Shown: positions 19,207 to 27,823 of the stretch, piece after piece
How positions within the stretch are numbered: position 1 is the stretch's first letter
Layout of the letters: every line of letters begins with the position of its first letter
Assembly (NCBI GenBank): GCA_029210585.1
Contig: JARGFP010000005.1
Span: forward strand, 159,434 to 223,433
Direction: 5' to 3'
DNA length: 64,000 nt
DNA from: Bacteroidales bacterium
Lineage (GTDB): Bacteria; Bacteroidota; Bacteroidia; Bacteroidales; GCA-2748055
Made by a program: the position numbers and the translations under genes
Notes under the pieces: generated by a model
Database searches by the model: none
Told to the model about the DNA's origin: nothing
What the model saw: only the letters and a program-made list of their open reading frames with translations

Positions 19207-19449
19207 TTACTTTCTGACCAGTGCGATGACCAGCCCCACGATAGCACCTACGCCTCCGGAGATCAGGATGTTTTGTTTGATCTCTTTCAGCCCGGTGATG
19301 GATCTGCCGATGGATTCAAGCACATTATCCGAACTGGTAAAAATCGCCCTGATCTCGATGTATTCGCCTGAAATCCGGCCAAAAATAAGGTACCCCAATA
19401 TGAGGCCTATCACTGCAAGAACTACCGTGTAGATGATGATACGTTTCAT
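19207..19449 (-). CDS. Small two-helix membrane protein
   Basis: The start is placed at 19449 (MKRIIIYTVVLAVIG), giving 80 residues with membrane helices at about 4-23 and 60-78 (ILISGGVGAIVGLVIALV) and a short soluble loop between. It is well formed, with a ribosome-binding stretch (AAAAATAGAGAT) before the ATG on the minus strand. No family is recognised. It is divergent from asnA. Confidence 0.6.
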   Translation of the reverse strand: MKRIIIYTVVLAVIGLILGYLIFGRISGEYIEIRAIFTSSDNVLESIGRSITGLKEIKQNILISGGVGAIVGLVIALVRK

Positions 19450-19578
19450 ATCTCTATTTTTTAGATGATTGATCAAGGTACAAAATAATCCGGATACAAC
19501 ATTTTTCAAATTCGATTCGAAAGTATTTTGTTTTTAAATATTTAAATATGTTATTTGTAAGTTTAAATTTGTTATAAT

Positions 19579-20613
19579 ATGAAACTTATTATCCCTAAGG
19601 ATTACACTTCTTACCTGGATCTGAAGGAGACGGAACGGGCCATAAAAGTCATCAAGGATTTTTTCCAGGAGAATCTTTCCGCGGAGCTGAAACTACGCCG
19701 GGTCACTGCACCGCTTTTTGTGCAGCGGGGCACAGGCATCAACGACGATCTGAACGGCATTGAAAGGCCTGTGAGTTTCCCGGTGAAAGACATGGAAGGC
19801 ACGACGGCAGAGATTGTGCATTCCCTGGCCAAGTGGAAAAGAATGATGCTTGCCGATTATGAAATAGGCAACGGTTACGGTATCTATACAGATATGAACG
19901 CCTTGCGGCCGGATGAGGAGCTGGATAACCTGCATTCCATATATGTGGACCAGTGGGACTGGGAGAAGATCATCAGGTCGGAGGAGCGGACGCTGGAAAC
20001 CCTCAGGGATATTGTTGAAAGAATTTACGCGGTGATCAAACGTACAGAATTCATCGTCTATGAAAACCATCCCGAAATCGTGCCGGTGCTTCCTGATAAG
20101 ATCACATTTTTCCATTCAGAGGAACTGGAGGCGCTTTATCCTGATCTGAATCCCAAAGACAGGGAGGATCAGATTGCCCGGGAGCATGGTGCAGTGTTTA
20201 TTATTGGTATCGGACATGATCTTCCCTCCGGGACACCTCATGACGGGCGGGCACCCGATTATGACGACTGGTCCACGGAAACCGTGAATGGTTTCAAGGG
20301 TCTGAATGGAGATATCATCGTCTGGAACCCGGTGCTCGAGCGAGCTTTTGAACTTTCCTCCATGGGAATTCGCGTTGATCGTGAAGCCATGCTGCGACAA
20401 CTCAGGATCCAGGGGAAGGAAGAAAGGAAGGAATTGTTTTTCCACAAGCGTTTGCTTGCCGGAGAATTTCCTGAATCCATCGGTGGAGGCATCGGGCAGT
20501 CGAGACTTTGCATGTACTTCCTCCGGAAAGCGCATATTGGTGAGGTACAGGCCAGCCTCTGGCCTGGTCAGATGATCGACCACTGTAAAAAGACAGGTAT
20601 CATCCTGATGTAA
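19579..20613 (+). CDS. asnA: Aspartate--ammonia ligase AsnA
   Basis: Asparagine synthetase A makes asparagine from aspartate, ammonia and ATP. The 344-residue length fits the family. The class-II-aminoacyl-tRNA-synthetase-like fold is recognisable by VQRGTGINDDLNGIERPV near the N-terminus, VHSLAKWKRM, DMNALRPDEELDNLHSIYVDQWDWEK and the C-terminal SIGGGIGQSRLCMYFLRKAHIGEVQ. All key blocks are intact. The gene is transcribed alone from an A/T-rich upstream region. Confidence 0.97.
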   Translation: MKLIIPKDYTSYLDLKETERAIKVIKDFFQENLSAELKLRRVTAPLFVQRGTGINDDLNGIERPVSFPVKDMEGTTAEIVHSLAKWKRMMLADYEIGNGYGIYTDMNALRPDEELDNLHSIYVDQWDWEKIIRSEERTLETLRDIVERIYAVIKRTEFIVYENHPEIVPVLPDKITFFHSEELEALYPDLNPKDREDQIAREHGAVFIIGIGHDLPSGTPHDGRAPDYDDWSTETVNGFKGLNGDIIVWNPVLERAFELSSMGIRVDREAMLRQLRIQGKEERKELFFHKRLLAGEFPESIGGGIGQSRLCMYFLRKAHIGEVQASLWPGQMIDHCKKTGIILM

Positions 20614-20790
20614 CCGGAAATCTGATGTCCTGCAAACAAGGATGAAAGGATCCTTATCTTTCACTGTTTTATCTCAGGAATATTTGGTAATTTTATCATC
20701 CGCAGGTATGGATGGTGCACCTGGAGGTATGTTCAGGATCCATATCCCCGCACAAGATAATCTGGTGATGATACCGAAGTTGAAAAAACA

Positions 20791-21987
20791 GTGATTAACG
20801 GGGACAAACAACTTGAGGCTACGCTCAAAAATGAGCTCACTAAGGAACTGACCGGGAATATCCTTCCTTTCTGGCTCAACAATGCCATCGATCATGTTCG
20901 GGGCGGTTTCCTGGGAGAGATTGATTTCCAGGGCAACCCGGTCCCGGATGTCAATAAGGGTGCCATCCTGAATGCGCGTATACTCTGGACCTTTTCTGCT
21001 TCTTTCAATGCTTTCGAAGATCCAGCATACCTTGAAGCCGCACATCGCGCATATGATTATTTCATGGAATATTTTACGGACAAATCGTATGGCGGGGTCT
21101 TCTGGGAGCTGGACTTTGAGGGCAGACCTGTCAATACAAAAAAGCAAATCTACGCTCAGGCATTTGCCATCTATGGCCTTTCTGAATATTTCAGGGCCAC
21201 AGGCAGGGATGAGGCCTTGAATCAGGCTGTTGCGTTATATGGGGATATAGAAAACCATAGCTTTGACAGGGAAAGGAACGGGTATTTTGAGGCATTCAGC
21301 CGGGATTGGGGTCATGCCGATGATCTGCGGTTAAGCGAGAAGGACCAGAATGAGCGCAAAACCATGAATACCCACCTCCATATCCTTGAGGCCTATACCA
21401 ATTTTTACAGGGTATGGCGTGATGACAGTCTGAAGCAGCGGATGCTTAACCTGGTGGAATTGTTCGTTGGGCGATTCATCAATACGGATGGACATCTGGA
21501 CCTGTTCTTCGACGATGACTGGAACCTGAGATCCGACCTGGTCTCCTTCGGTCATGATATCGAATGTTCCTGGCTGGTACAGGAAGCGGCCGAAGTCGCA
21601 GGGGATCCCGGATACATCGAAAAGTGCAGGAAGCTGGCAGTCTTTATTGCGGAACAGAGCCTGGCAGGGCTTGACAGTGACGGGGGGCTCTTTTACGAAT
21701 ACTTTCCGTCGGAGGACCGCTGGGACAGGGACAAGCACTGGTGGCCACAGGCCGAGGCCATTGTAGGCTATTATAATGCGTACCGGGTGTCGGGCCGGAG
21801 TGATTTCCTTGAAAGGGCGTCCGGAAGCTGGCATTTCATTCAAAAATATCTTGTGGATCCAGTCGCAGGCGAATGGCACTGGAGTGTGGATGCACATGGA
21901 ATTCCAAATTTCAAGGGTCAGAAGGCCGGCTTTTGGAAATGTCCTTACCACAACAGCAGGGCCTGCCTGGAAATCATCAGAAGGTGA
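20791..21987 (+). CDS. Cellobiose 2-epimerase / N-acylglucosamine 2-epimerase family protein
   Basis: A 398-residue (alpha/alpha)6-barrel epimerase. It uses a GTG start at 20791: the frame has a TAA stop at 20758-20760 and no ATG in between. N-terminal ELTKELTGNILPFWLNNAID with GGFLGEIDFQGNP is characteristic of cellobiose 2-epimerases. Conserved catalytic-region segments are MNTHLHILEAYTNFYR, VSFGHDIECSWLVQEA, HWWPQAEAIVGYYNAY and KCPYHNSRACLEI. Cellobiose 2-epimerase converts cellobiose to glucosyl-mannose and feeds the mannan-type phosphorolysis route. No partner mannosidase or phosphorylase is in this window. Confidence 0.9.
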   Translation: MINGDKQLEATLKNELTKELTGNILPFWLNNAIDHVRGGFLGEIDFQGNPVPDVNKGAILNARILWTFSASFNAFEDPAYLEAAHRAYDYFMEYFTDKSYGGVFWELDFEGRPVNTKKQIYAQAFAIYGLSEYFRATGRDEALNQAVALYGDIENHSFDRERNGYFEAFSRDWGHADDLRLSEKDQNERKTMNTHLHILEAYTNFYRVWRDDSLKQRMLNLVELFVGRFINTDGHLDLFFDDDWNLRSDLVSFGHDIECSWLVQEAAEVAGDPGYIEKCRKLAVFIAEQSLAGLDSDGGLFYEYFPSEDRWDRDKHWWPQAEAIVGYYNAYRVSGRSDFLERASGSWHFIQKYLVDPVAGEWHWSVDAHGIPNFKGQKAGFWKCPYHNSRACLEIIRR

Positions 21988-21999
21988 TTGCCGGTACAG

Positions 22000-22530
22000 T
22001 TATTCCTTTGACCACCACAACTTATAGACTCCGTAAAAGGAGGTGATCCCAAAGATGATGGCGAAAACACCTATGATCACTGCCACGGCTTCCCTGCCCT
22101 GACCGGGATTGACGAGCAGCAGAATACCAAAAAGCAGCACCAGGCTGTTCCTGAGGAACGGAGCGCTGGTAATCCTTGCACGGTCCCTGATCAGCATCCA
22201 TAAATTGATCAGTCCGCTCAGGAATGCAATCACTCCGAGGAGTACGATAAAGACATTGGCAAGCAATGCAGGGAAAAGGGTAAACACCAGGCCAAGCCCT
22301 GCGTTAATGACCCCCTCAATAAATAACAACTGGTTGGTCTTCTCCCGTTTATAGGTGGAACTGAAGAGCAGGAACCCTGCCGCGATCAGCATGATGATCC
22401 CAAGTAAACGGGTCAGGGCCACGAGGGTAACTTCCGGGTCGGAGAGCACAAAAATACCTGCGGCAAGCATGATGACTCCCTGCAATACCAATACCCACGG
22501 GTTGGTTTTTACTATAATTCTCGTATCCAT
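22000..22530 (-). CDS. HdeD/DUF308-family membrane protein
   Basis: A 176-residue integral membrane protein with six short hydrophobic helices arranged as repeated pairs (VLVLQGVIMLAAGIFVL, LLGIIMLIAAGFLLF, GVINAGLGLVFTLFPALL, LLGVIAFLSGLINLWML, LVLLFGILLLVNPG, IIGVFAIIFGITSFYGVY). The phrases GVIMLAAGIFVLSDP and GVINAGLGLVF are typical of DUF308. HdeD is linked to acid stress in Escherichia coli, but the wider family has no settled function. It is the last gene of a minus-strand run of small envelope genes. Confidence 0.88.
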   Translation of the reverse strand: MDTRIIVKTNPWVLVLQGVIMLAAGIFVLSDPEVTLVALTRLLGIIMLIAAGFLLFSSTYKREKTNQLLFIEGVINAGLGLVFTLFPALLANVFIVLLGVIAFLSGLINLWMLIRDRARITSAPFLRNSLVLLFGILLLVNPGQGREAVAVIIGVFAIIFGITSFYGVYKLWWSKE

Positions 22531-22584
22531 AGAATGATGTGTTTATTATTCTTAAAATGTTTTTCGATGTGTGCTGGTTCCAAA

Positions 22585-23034
22585 TCAGCTGTCTTCTTTT
22601 TCAATATCTTTTCTGTGTTCCTCATCCTCTTTCTCCAGTTCAAGCCTGTTGGACAGATTGTCCAGTTTTTCATGCAGTGCATTCAAGTGGGAGCTGTTCT
22701 TTCCCATTTCCGAAGTCTGCATCTTAAAGAGCACCTCCTTCATTTTAAGCAATTCAATATCCTTTTCCATGATTGCGATCCTGTGCCTGCTGTCTTTTTC
22801 TGTTTTGTCCTCGTGCACCTTGTTGAGGTGAATCAGATACTTGATGGTGAGCAGAGTGACTAAGCCAAGGATGAAGAAGAATACAAACGGGTAACCGCCA
22901 ATAACGGAAAAACCTGCGTTGGTATTCAGTTTTATGGAGAAAACTTCCCAGTTAAAAGCTGCATAATAAATCCATACAGCCGTATAAAGGGCAAGGATGA
23001 AATTTGTAACGTTTGTGAGTACTGTTCTTTTCAT
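22585..23034 (-). CDS. Two-helix membrane protein with C-terminal coiled coil
   Basis: The start is taken at 23034 (MKRTVLTNVTNF), giving 149 residues. Two membrane segments are visible, TNFILALYTAVWIYYAAF and GGYPFVFFFILGLVTLLTI. They are followed by a highly charged helical region of about 75 residues (HLNKVHEDKTEKDSRHRIA to EKEDEEHRKDIEKEDS) with heptad-like spacing. No family is recognised. It belongs to the same minus-strand run as the HdeD-like gene and the charged 145-residue protein. Confidence 0.65.
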   Translation of the reverse strand: MKRTVLTNVTNFILALYTAVWIYYAAFNWEVFSIKLNTNAGFSVIGGYPFVFFFILGLVTLLTIKYLIHLNKVHEDKTEKDSRHRIAIMEKDIELLKMKEVLFKMQTSEMGKNSSHLNALHEKLDNLSNRLELEKEDEEHRKDIEKEDS

Positions 23035-23114
23035 GGGTTCGGTGTTAAAGTGAGTGATCATTAAAGGTACGACAGCCGACAGAATTCTTTCTGCCAGCTG
23101 CCATCAAAACCTGC

Positions 23115-23552
23115 TTATTTGTCCTCTTCATCTTTCAGATCAAGGATTTGCTGGTCGATCTCTTCCATTTCCTGCATGGTGGATTTGACCGCTTTTCTTC
23201 TCAAAATCGTTGGCGGAACCTTATTGTCATTGTCCTTCACCATCAGGTAGAAATTCATACCAAGTTGTGCAGCAACCTTTTTCTTTTCCTCATTCAGTTT
23301 GCGAATCTCGCCCTGATCACGGTATTTTTCTGCCAATTCCTGGGCTCGGTTGACGGCGTCGCGTGTGAGTGTTTTGCCTGATTCGAAGAATTCCGAGCTT
23401 TTCTCCTTTATCGCACCAAAGACTTTTTCCGAATAGGTTGAGATTTTTTCCCCCAGGTCTTTGGCCTCTTCTCCAACGATGCGTGCTCCCTCGTTAATAT
23501 TCTCTTTTGCATCTTCCCAAAATTCGTTTTTCTTATCTGCTTTTGCTGTCAT
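23115..23552 (-). CDS. Charged helical protein, YtxH/apolipoprotein-like
   Basis: A 145-residue soluble, almost all-helical protein with no signal peptide or membrane segment. Residues 10-80 show amphipathic 11-mer-like spacing (NEGARIVGEEAKDLGEK, EKVFGAIKEKSSEFFES), as in LEA or YtxH-tail stress proteins. The C-terminal part is richer in K/E (KKKVAAQLGMNFYL). Similar small proteins co-occur with general-stress genes. Function is unknown. Confidence 0.65.
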   Translation of the reverse strand: MTAKADKKNEFWEDAKENINEGARIVGEEAKDLGEKISTYSEKVFGAIKEKSSEFFESGKTLTRDAVNRAQELAEKYRDQGEIRKLNEEKKKVAAQLGMNFYLMVKDNDNKVPPTILRRKAVKSTMQEMEEIDQQILDLKDEEDK

Positions 23553-23600
23553 GATATTAATTTTTTTGTTGTGTTATATGTGATTTCCGGCGGTTGATGG

Positions 23601-24986
23601 TTACGCTTTTTTCCTTTTTCTGCCGATAAAATAAAATATTGCAATAATCAATAAACCAATGCCAATCAGTGCGATCACTGTAATTCCAACTGCGCCTGCT
23701 GCCTTCGATCGACGTTCTTCTATTTCGGCCTTCTTTTGGGCCAGTTGCTGCTGCTCTTTTGCAATCTCTGACTTCAGCGTCTCAATCGAATTTCTCCGTT
23801 CCCTTATTTGTTGTTCCAGGTCACTGAGCAGTTCGTTGTCGGGTAATCCGGATACAGACGAACTGCTGCTACCCGTGCCTTCGCTCATCAGTTCCGCTTC
23901 CTCTTCGGATAATTGTGCCTCCTCTTCTTCCAGTGCTGATCTTTCAGCCAGTATCTCGGAAAGGCCTTTGCCTTTTACAAGAGACATTTCTTTATCAACG
24001 CTGGACAATTCCCGATCCACATTTTCCCTTTGCTGATCCAGTACTTTTCGTATGGAATCCAGGCGTGCCAGTTCTGTACGCACGCTTTCCTGTTCTTTTT
24101 CCAGGCGCTCCATCTCCTCGTTCGTAAAGCTTTCAATGGTTTCGTTTTCACTGTACTTTTCTTTTATCATGGTGCGCAGACGGGTTTCCAATGCATTCAC
24201 ATCGGCCAGCCAGGCTGTGATTGTGGTAATTACGCTCTCAGCGTTCCTGATCTTGTTGTTTTCTTCCTGGATGTATCCTTCGATTTCACTGATTTTGAGA
24301 TTATAATTTTCCAGTTCGGTATTGTCTGCTCCTTTCCTGAGCAATTCGTTCTTTTCCCTGAGGTAAAGATTTCTTTCGTCATTGAGCAATTGGATCTTTT
24401 TTTCAGCAAGCACGATCTTCTGTTCATTCAGTGAGAGCTCCTGTTGCTTCACGAGTCTTTGTTTTTCAATATCATCCAGGCGCTGATCCACCTGAGAGAT
24501 TCCCGTTACCAGTTTTTCCCTGGCAGATCCGAGCTGATCAGAGAGCTGCTCTTCCTTGACGTTCAGTGTTTTGTTCTCCTGGTCCATCTTCTCTATTTTT
24601 GAAGCCACGGCATCAAGACTGTCGTTGAGGGTGGACAACCGGTTTTCAAGTACCGTTTTTTTATCTGCAAGCGAATCCACCTGGGCCTCTTTCAACGTTG
24701 TGGCCACATCGGTCTGGATGCGGTCTACTTCCTTCATCTCAGATTCTACTTCTTTTTTTGTCTGAAGTAACTGGTTCTGCGCTTCAAGCAAGGAGTCCCT
24801 CGTATTCTTGAATTTTTGCAGGAGGTTTTCCATCGACTCCTGTTCTTTTTCAAGTACCTGTGCCTGTTTATCAAGCAACTTTTGTACTTCTTCTTTTGGT
24901 TGTTCTGTGGAACAGCCGGCAATGATCAGTAATCCTGCGGTTAGTAATATCCCTATTCGGAGTGAAATGGTTGTTTTCATTTTCAT
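23601..24986 (-). CDS. Coiled-coil lipoprotein with C-terminal membrane helix
   Basis: A 461-residue protein with a lipoprotein signal peptide (lipobox Cys 25 in LIIAGCSTEQ). About 390 residues of nearly continuous coiled coil follow (rich in E, K, Q, L). A C-terminal hydrophobic helix (AVGITVIALIGIGLLIIAIFYFIG) ends in a basic RKRKKA tail. Both ends are therefore membrane-associated, which is unusual. A short Ser/Gly break (EGTGSSSSSVSGLPD) interrupts the coil near residue 375. No catalytic motif is present. A structural envelope spacer role is inferred only. Confidence 0.75.
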   Translation of the reverse strand: MKMKTTISLRIGILLTAGLLIIAGCSTEQPKEEVQKLLDKQAQVLEKEQESMENLLQKFKNTRDSLLEAQNQLLQTKKEVESEMKEVDRIQTDVATTLKEAQVDSLADKKTVLENRLSTLNDSLDAVASKIEKMDQENKTLNVKEEQLSDQLGSAREKLVTGISQVDQRLDDIEKQRLVKQQELSLNEQKIVLAEKKIQLLNDERNLYLREKNELLRKGADNTELENYNLKISEIEGYIQEENNKIRNAESVITTITAWLADVNALETRLRTMIKEKYSENETIESFTNEEMERLEKEQESVRTELARLDSIRKVLDQQRENVDRELSSVDKEMSLVKGKGLSEILAERSALEEEEAQLSEEEAELMSEGTGSSSSSVSGLPDNELLSDLEQQIRERRNSIETLKSEIAKEQQQLAQKKAEIEERRSKAAGAVGITVIALIGIGLLIIAIFYFIGRKRKKA

Positions 24987-25195
24987 ATTGTTTGTTATTT
25001 AAGGGTTTATTATTCGTGGTTTCTTTGAAGTAGTATGTAGCATTGCCATCTGCACCTGTCTTTTCAGGTTAGTGGTGCAAGTTCCTTTGCGGGGACCATT
25101 GATTCGTCTGCATATTTATGAGGTATATGAGGTAACTATGTAAGCGGAACCCTTTTCCCGGAAATGCAGGATGCCAGGTTCGCTTCAGCTAAACA

Positions 25196-25492
25196 TTAAC
25201 TTTGCTTGTCGTTGGGCTCACCCGAAAAAGATTCTTTGGAGCTGCTTTTCTGTTTTGCAGATTTCAGCGCGTTTTCCAGAGTGCTGATTTTTTTCTTGCG
25301 ATACCTGATTTCCTGGAAAGCCGGGAGCAAAGTGACCAGTGCACCAATAAAGAAGGTGAGGATGATGATCAGGGACAGGGAGGCATTCACGTCAAACATC
25401 CAAAGTTTGATTGCCACCTTTTCAACATTCTGAACGGCAAAAATGACGATCAGGATGAGAATGATCAGTATAATGATGTATCGTTTCAGCAT
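25196..25492 (-). CDS. LapA/DUF1049-type membrane protein
   Basis: The start is placed at 25492 (MLKRYIIILIIL), giving 98 residues. Two membrane helices flank the LapA-like phrase IVIFAVQNVEKVAIKLWMFDVNASLSLIII, a typical LapA_dom signature. A short basic/coiled tail follows (RYRKKKISTLENALKSAKQK). In Escherichia coli LapA/LapB act in lipopolysaccharide assembly, but Bacteroidota homologues are not characterised. It heads the minus-strand envelope cluster, with 209 bases before the coiled-coil lipoprotein gene. Confidence 0.8.
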   Translation of the reverse strand: MLKRYIIILIILILIVIFAVQNVEKVAIKLWMFDVNASLSLIIILTFFIGALVTLLPAFQEIRYRKKKISTLENALKSAKQKSSSKESFSGEPNDKQS

Positions 25493-25681
25493 CTGTTTAT
25501 AATACAAAAAAATTTTGAGAATGTCAAGTATATCTTGCAATAAATGAACAGATTACTATGATTCCCTGGATATTAAACGCTGAAAAGCGGGGAATTGTTC
25601 AGTGAAGGCGCGATTTTACGATGTGCTTGTTCAGGCAATTTTGCTCCTGCATAAAAACGGGTTGTGAAAGGATTTCCAGCC

Positions 25682-25791
25682 GGATTATCCCTGTACAGAC
25701 AGTGAGGCAGGTTTGGGATTGTCGGAACAGAAGCCTGAGGATGCGGCCCTGTCGGGATTATCCCTGCACAGACAGCGAGGCAGGTTTGGGA
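25682..25791. repeat. 37-bp direct repeat covering the end of trxB
   Basis: The segments 25682-25718 and 25755-25791 are identical at 35 of 37 positions. The second copy contains the last ten codons and the TAA stop of trxB (minus strand); the first copy lies 73 bases downstream of it. The two differences (both transitions) would be synonymous if the first copy were read in the trxB frame. Confidence 0.9.
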
Positions 25792-26723
25792 GCAGCTTTT
25801 GTGTTCCGGGTGCGCAGGAATTCAGAAGCGCTGAGTGCAGCGATGGTTCCGTCTGCCACAGCGGTGGTTACCTGCCTGTATTTTTTCGCAATACAGTCAC
25901 CGGCGGCAAACATACCGGGGATGGGGGTTTTCATATCCGGATCTACGATAATCTCATTCCGTTCGTTCAACGCGACCAATCCGGCGAGGGATTCAGTATT
26001 TGGCAGGTATCCTACGAAAATAAAAACGCCATCTATGTTCATTTCCGACATGTTGCCGGTTGGCAGGTGTTCGATGGTTACTTTTTCAAGGGTTGTATCG
26101 CCAATGAATTCGCGGAGTTCTGACTCCATGATGAATTCGATTTTTGGATTGTTCTGTGCTTCTTTTATGGCGTGCTCAAATGCCTGGAAATGGTCGAACT
26201 GGTGCACGATGGTGACTTTCGTGGCAAAATTGGTCAGGGCCACGGCTTCTTCAAGTGCCGAATTGCCACCTCCGACCACAATTACCTCCTTGCCGGTAAA
26301 AAAGTCGCCGTCGCATGTGGCACAGTAGGAGATTCCGGTTCCCTTGAACTGGTCTTCCCCGGGAATATTCAGCGAGCGTGGTCTGCCCCCGGGGGTCAGA
26401 ATTACGGCATCCGCACTAAAGGAACGTCCGTCTTCGAGCGTTACACTTTTAACAGGGTCCTCCAGTGCGTAGGACGTAATTTTGACATTCGACCTGATTT
26501 TGCATCCGAAGCTTTTCGCCTGGGTTTTCATGGTATTTGCCAGCATATATCCTTTGGTGGTTTCCACACCTGGATAGTTGGCCACTTCTTCAGTGAGTAC
26601 CATTTGTCCACCGACGACGCCTTCATTGATAATGACAGTATTCAATTTGGCTCTTGAGGCATAGATCCCGGCAGTAAGACCGGCAGCGCCGGCACCGATA
26701 ATCATCAGGTCGTATTTTTCCAT
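25758..26723 (-). CDS. trxB: Thioredoxin-disulfide reductase TrxB
   Basis: FAD- and NADPH-dependent thioredoxin reductase of 321 residues. The FAD-binding motif is GAGAAGLTAGIYASR at the N-terminus. The redox-active pair is C134/C137 in SYCATCDGDFF. The NADPH-binding motif is VVGGGNSALEEA, and the C-terminal FAD motif is GMFAAGDCIAKKYRQV. All are intact. The last ten residues (PKPASLSVQG) lie inside a 37-bp sequence repeated downstream and do not look like a normal TrxB tail. The gene lies 7 bases after the atypical thioredoxin gene, so the two are an obvious electron-transfer pair. Confidence 0.97.
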   Translation of the reverse strand: MEKYDLMIIGAGAAGLTAGIYASRAKLNTVIINEGVVGGQMVLTEEVANYPGVETTKGYMLANTMKTQAKSFGCKIRSNVKITSYALEDPVKSVTLEDGRSFSADAVILTPGGRPRSLNIPGEDQFKGTGISYCATCDGDFFTGKEVIVVGGGNSALEEAVALTNFATKVTIVHQFDHFQAFEHAIKEAQNNPKIEFIMESELREFIGDTTLEKVTIEHLPTGNMSEMNIDGVFIFVGYLPNTESLAGLVALNERNEIIVDPDMKTPIPGMFAAGDCIAKKYRQVTTAVADGTIAALSASEFLRTRNTKAAPKPASLSVQG

Positions 26724-26730
26724 TTCAGTT

Positions 26731-27078
26731 TTATTTCAGTTTTTCGTCCAGGATCGTGGTGATCTGCTGGCGGTTCTGGATGCTGGAAGTAGCGTGGGCC
26801 ACTTCCCCGTTTTTGTAATACATGGTGAAGGGCAGGCCCATGAATCCGCGACATTCTGGGGCGTTCCTGATCACACCTGCTTCCGGTGAGTCGAAGGCCA
26901 TGCTGTAGAATTTTACATGTTCATATTCGTCCTGCAATTCTTCCATCGTGTCATAAACTGGGATGCACATCGGACCCATGCGTCCGCAGCATACCATTAC
27001 ATTTTCATTCTCATTGATGATTTTCTCAAGTTCTGAGGCTGTTTCGATCTCCTGGACCGGTGTTTGTAATAATTTCAT
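26731..27078 (-). CDS. Atypical thioredoxin-like protein
   Basis: A 115-residue thioredoxin-fold protein encoded directly upstream of trxB. The usual WCGPC site is absent. The corresponding region reads MVCCGRMGPMCIPVYD, giving Cys at 30, 31 and 38 plus a fourth Cys at 76 (NAPECRGFMG). The rest of the fold is present: a central strand (KFYSMAFDSPEA), the cis-Pro loop GLPFTMYYKNGEVAHA and a C-terminal helix. It could use C30 or C31 with C38 as a non-CxxC redox pair, or be a metal- or persulphide-handling variant. Adjacency makes TrxB its likely reductant. Confidence 0.82.
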   Translation of the reverse strand: MKLLQTPVQEIETASELEKIINENENVMVCCGRMGPMCIPVYDTMEELQDEYEHVKFYSMAFDSPEAGVIRNAPECRGFMGLPFTMYYKNGEVAHATSSIQNRQQITTILDEKLK

Positions 27079-27163
27079 GTTGTATGAATTTTAATTTATG
27101 GTTTATACTATCAATTATATGTTGATGCAGTTGTTACTGACGGTAAGGACCGTTGCATCTTTT

Positions 27164-27823
27164 TTATTCTTTTTTCTTAAAAGCTGTGAGTAGCCGTGCG
27201 TAATTCCTGAAATAGAAACTTTCTCCAAAATCGGTAAATCCGTATTCCTTAAGTATCGATTTCCAGTCCCTTTCTATGTAGTCAAATGCATAGACACACT
27301 CAACTGTCCTGAAGATGAAGCGGTGGTGCCACGGCATCTCTTCCATATTGATTTCGGCGAAATCGAGGATCATCAGTTTACCGCCTGGCTTGAGATGCTG
27401 GTAAGCATTTTTAAGGATTTGCTCCCTGACCTCATGCGGAAAACCGTGGATCACAAAACTGATCAGCACCTTGTCATATTTTTTCCCAAGGTCGAATGGG
27501 ATATCGATCCTTTGTTTCGAAAAGGTGATACGCTGGTCACCGCCGTGCCTTGCCAGGAATTGTTTTTCCATTTCAGGCGACAGGTCCACTCCCGTGATGC
27601 TTCCGTTTGCACCCATCCGTTCGGACATCAGGGCTGCGTTCTTGCCGGTACCGCATCCCAGGTCGAGGATCTGGTCGCCATGCCGGATATTCATGTCCCT
27701 TACTGCCCGGTGGATGAAATGGCTGTATTTCCCAAAGGAAATGGAATTCATGATCAGGTCGTAGTGCCTGGCAATGGCGGGCGTAAGTTCAATTTTCGAG
27801 TCTGTATATAGTTTTTGCGGCAT
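27164..27823 (-). CDS. Class I SAM-dependent methyltransferase
   Basis: A 219-residue methyltransferase of the UbiE/Methyltransf_11 type. Motif I is ILDLGCGTGKNAALM, the acidic end of strand 2 is ITGVDLSPEM, and the post-motif region is KVLISFVIHGFPHEVREQIL followed by LKPGGKLMILDFAE. The substrate is not evident; the N-terminal HYDLIMNSISFGKYSHFIHRAV is common in small-molecule methyltransferases. It is transcribed in the same direction as the trx/trxB pair, 85 bases upstream of it. Confidence 0.9.
   Translation of the reverse strand: MPQKLYTDSKIELTPAIARHYDLIMNSISFGKYSHFIHRAVRDMNIRHGDQILDLGCGTGKNAALMSERMGANGSITGVDLSPEMEKQFLARHGGDQRITFSKQRIDIPFDLGKKYDKVLISFVIHGFPHEVREQILKNAYQHLKPGGKLMILDFAEINMEEMPWHHRFIFRTVECVYAFDYIERDWKSILKEYGFTDFGESFYFRNYARLLTAFKKKE

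Noticed and set aside
19527..19571. Bacteroidota promoter with TAAATTTG at 19564 before asnA
   Set aside because: The -7-like box is present, but the upstream TTTG is about 33 bases away instead of about 19, and the implied start site would coincide with the ATG.
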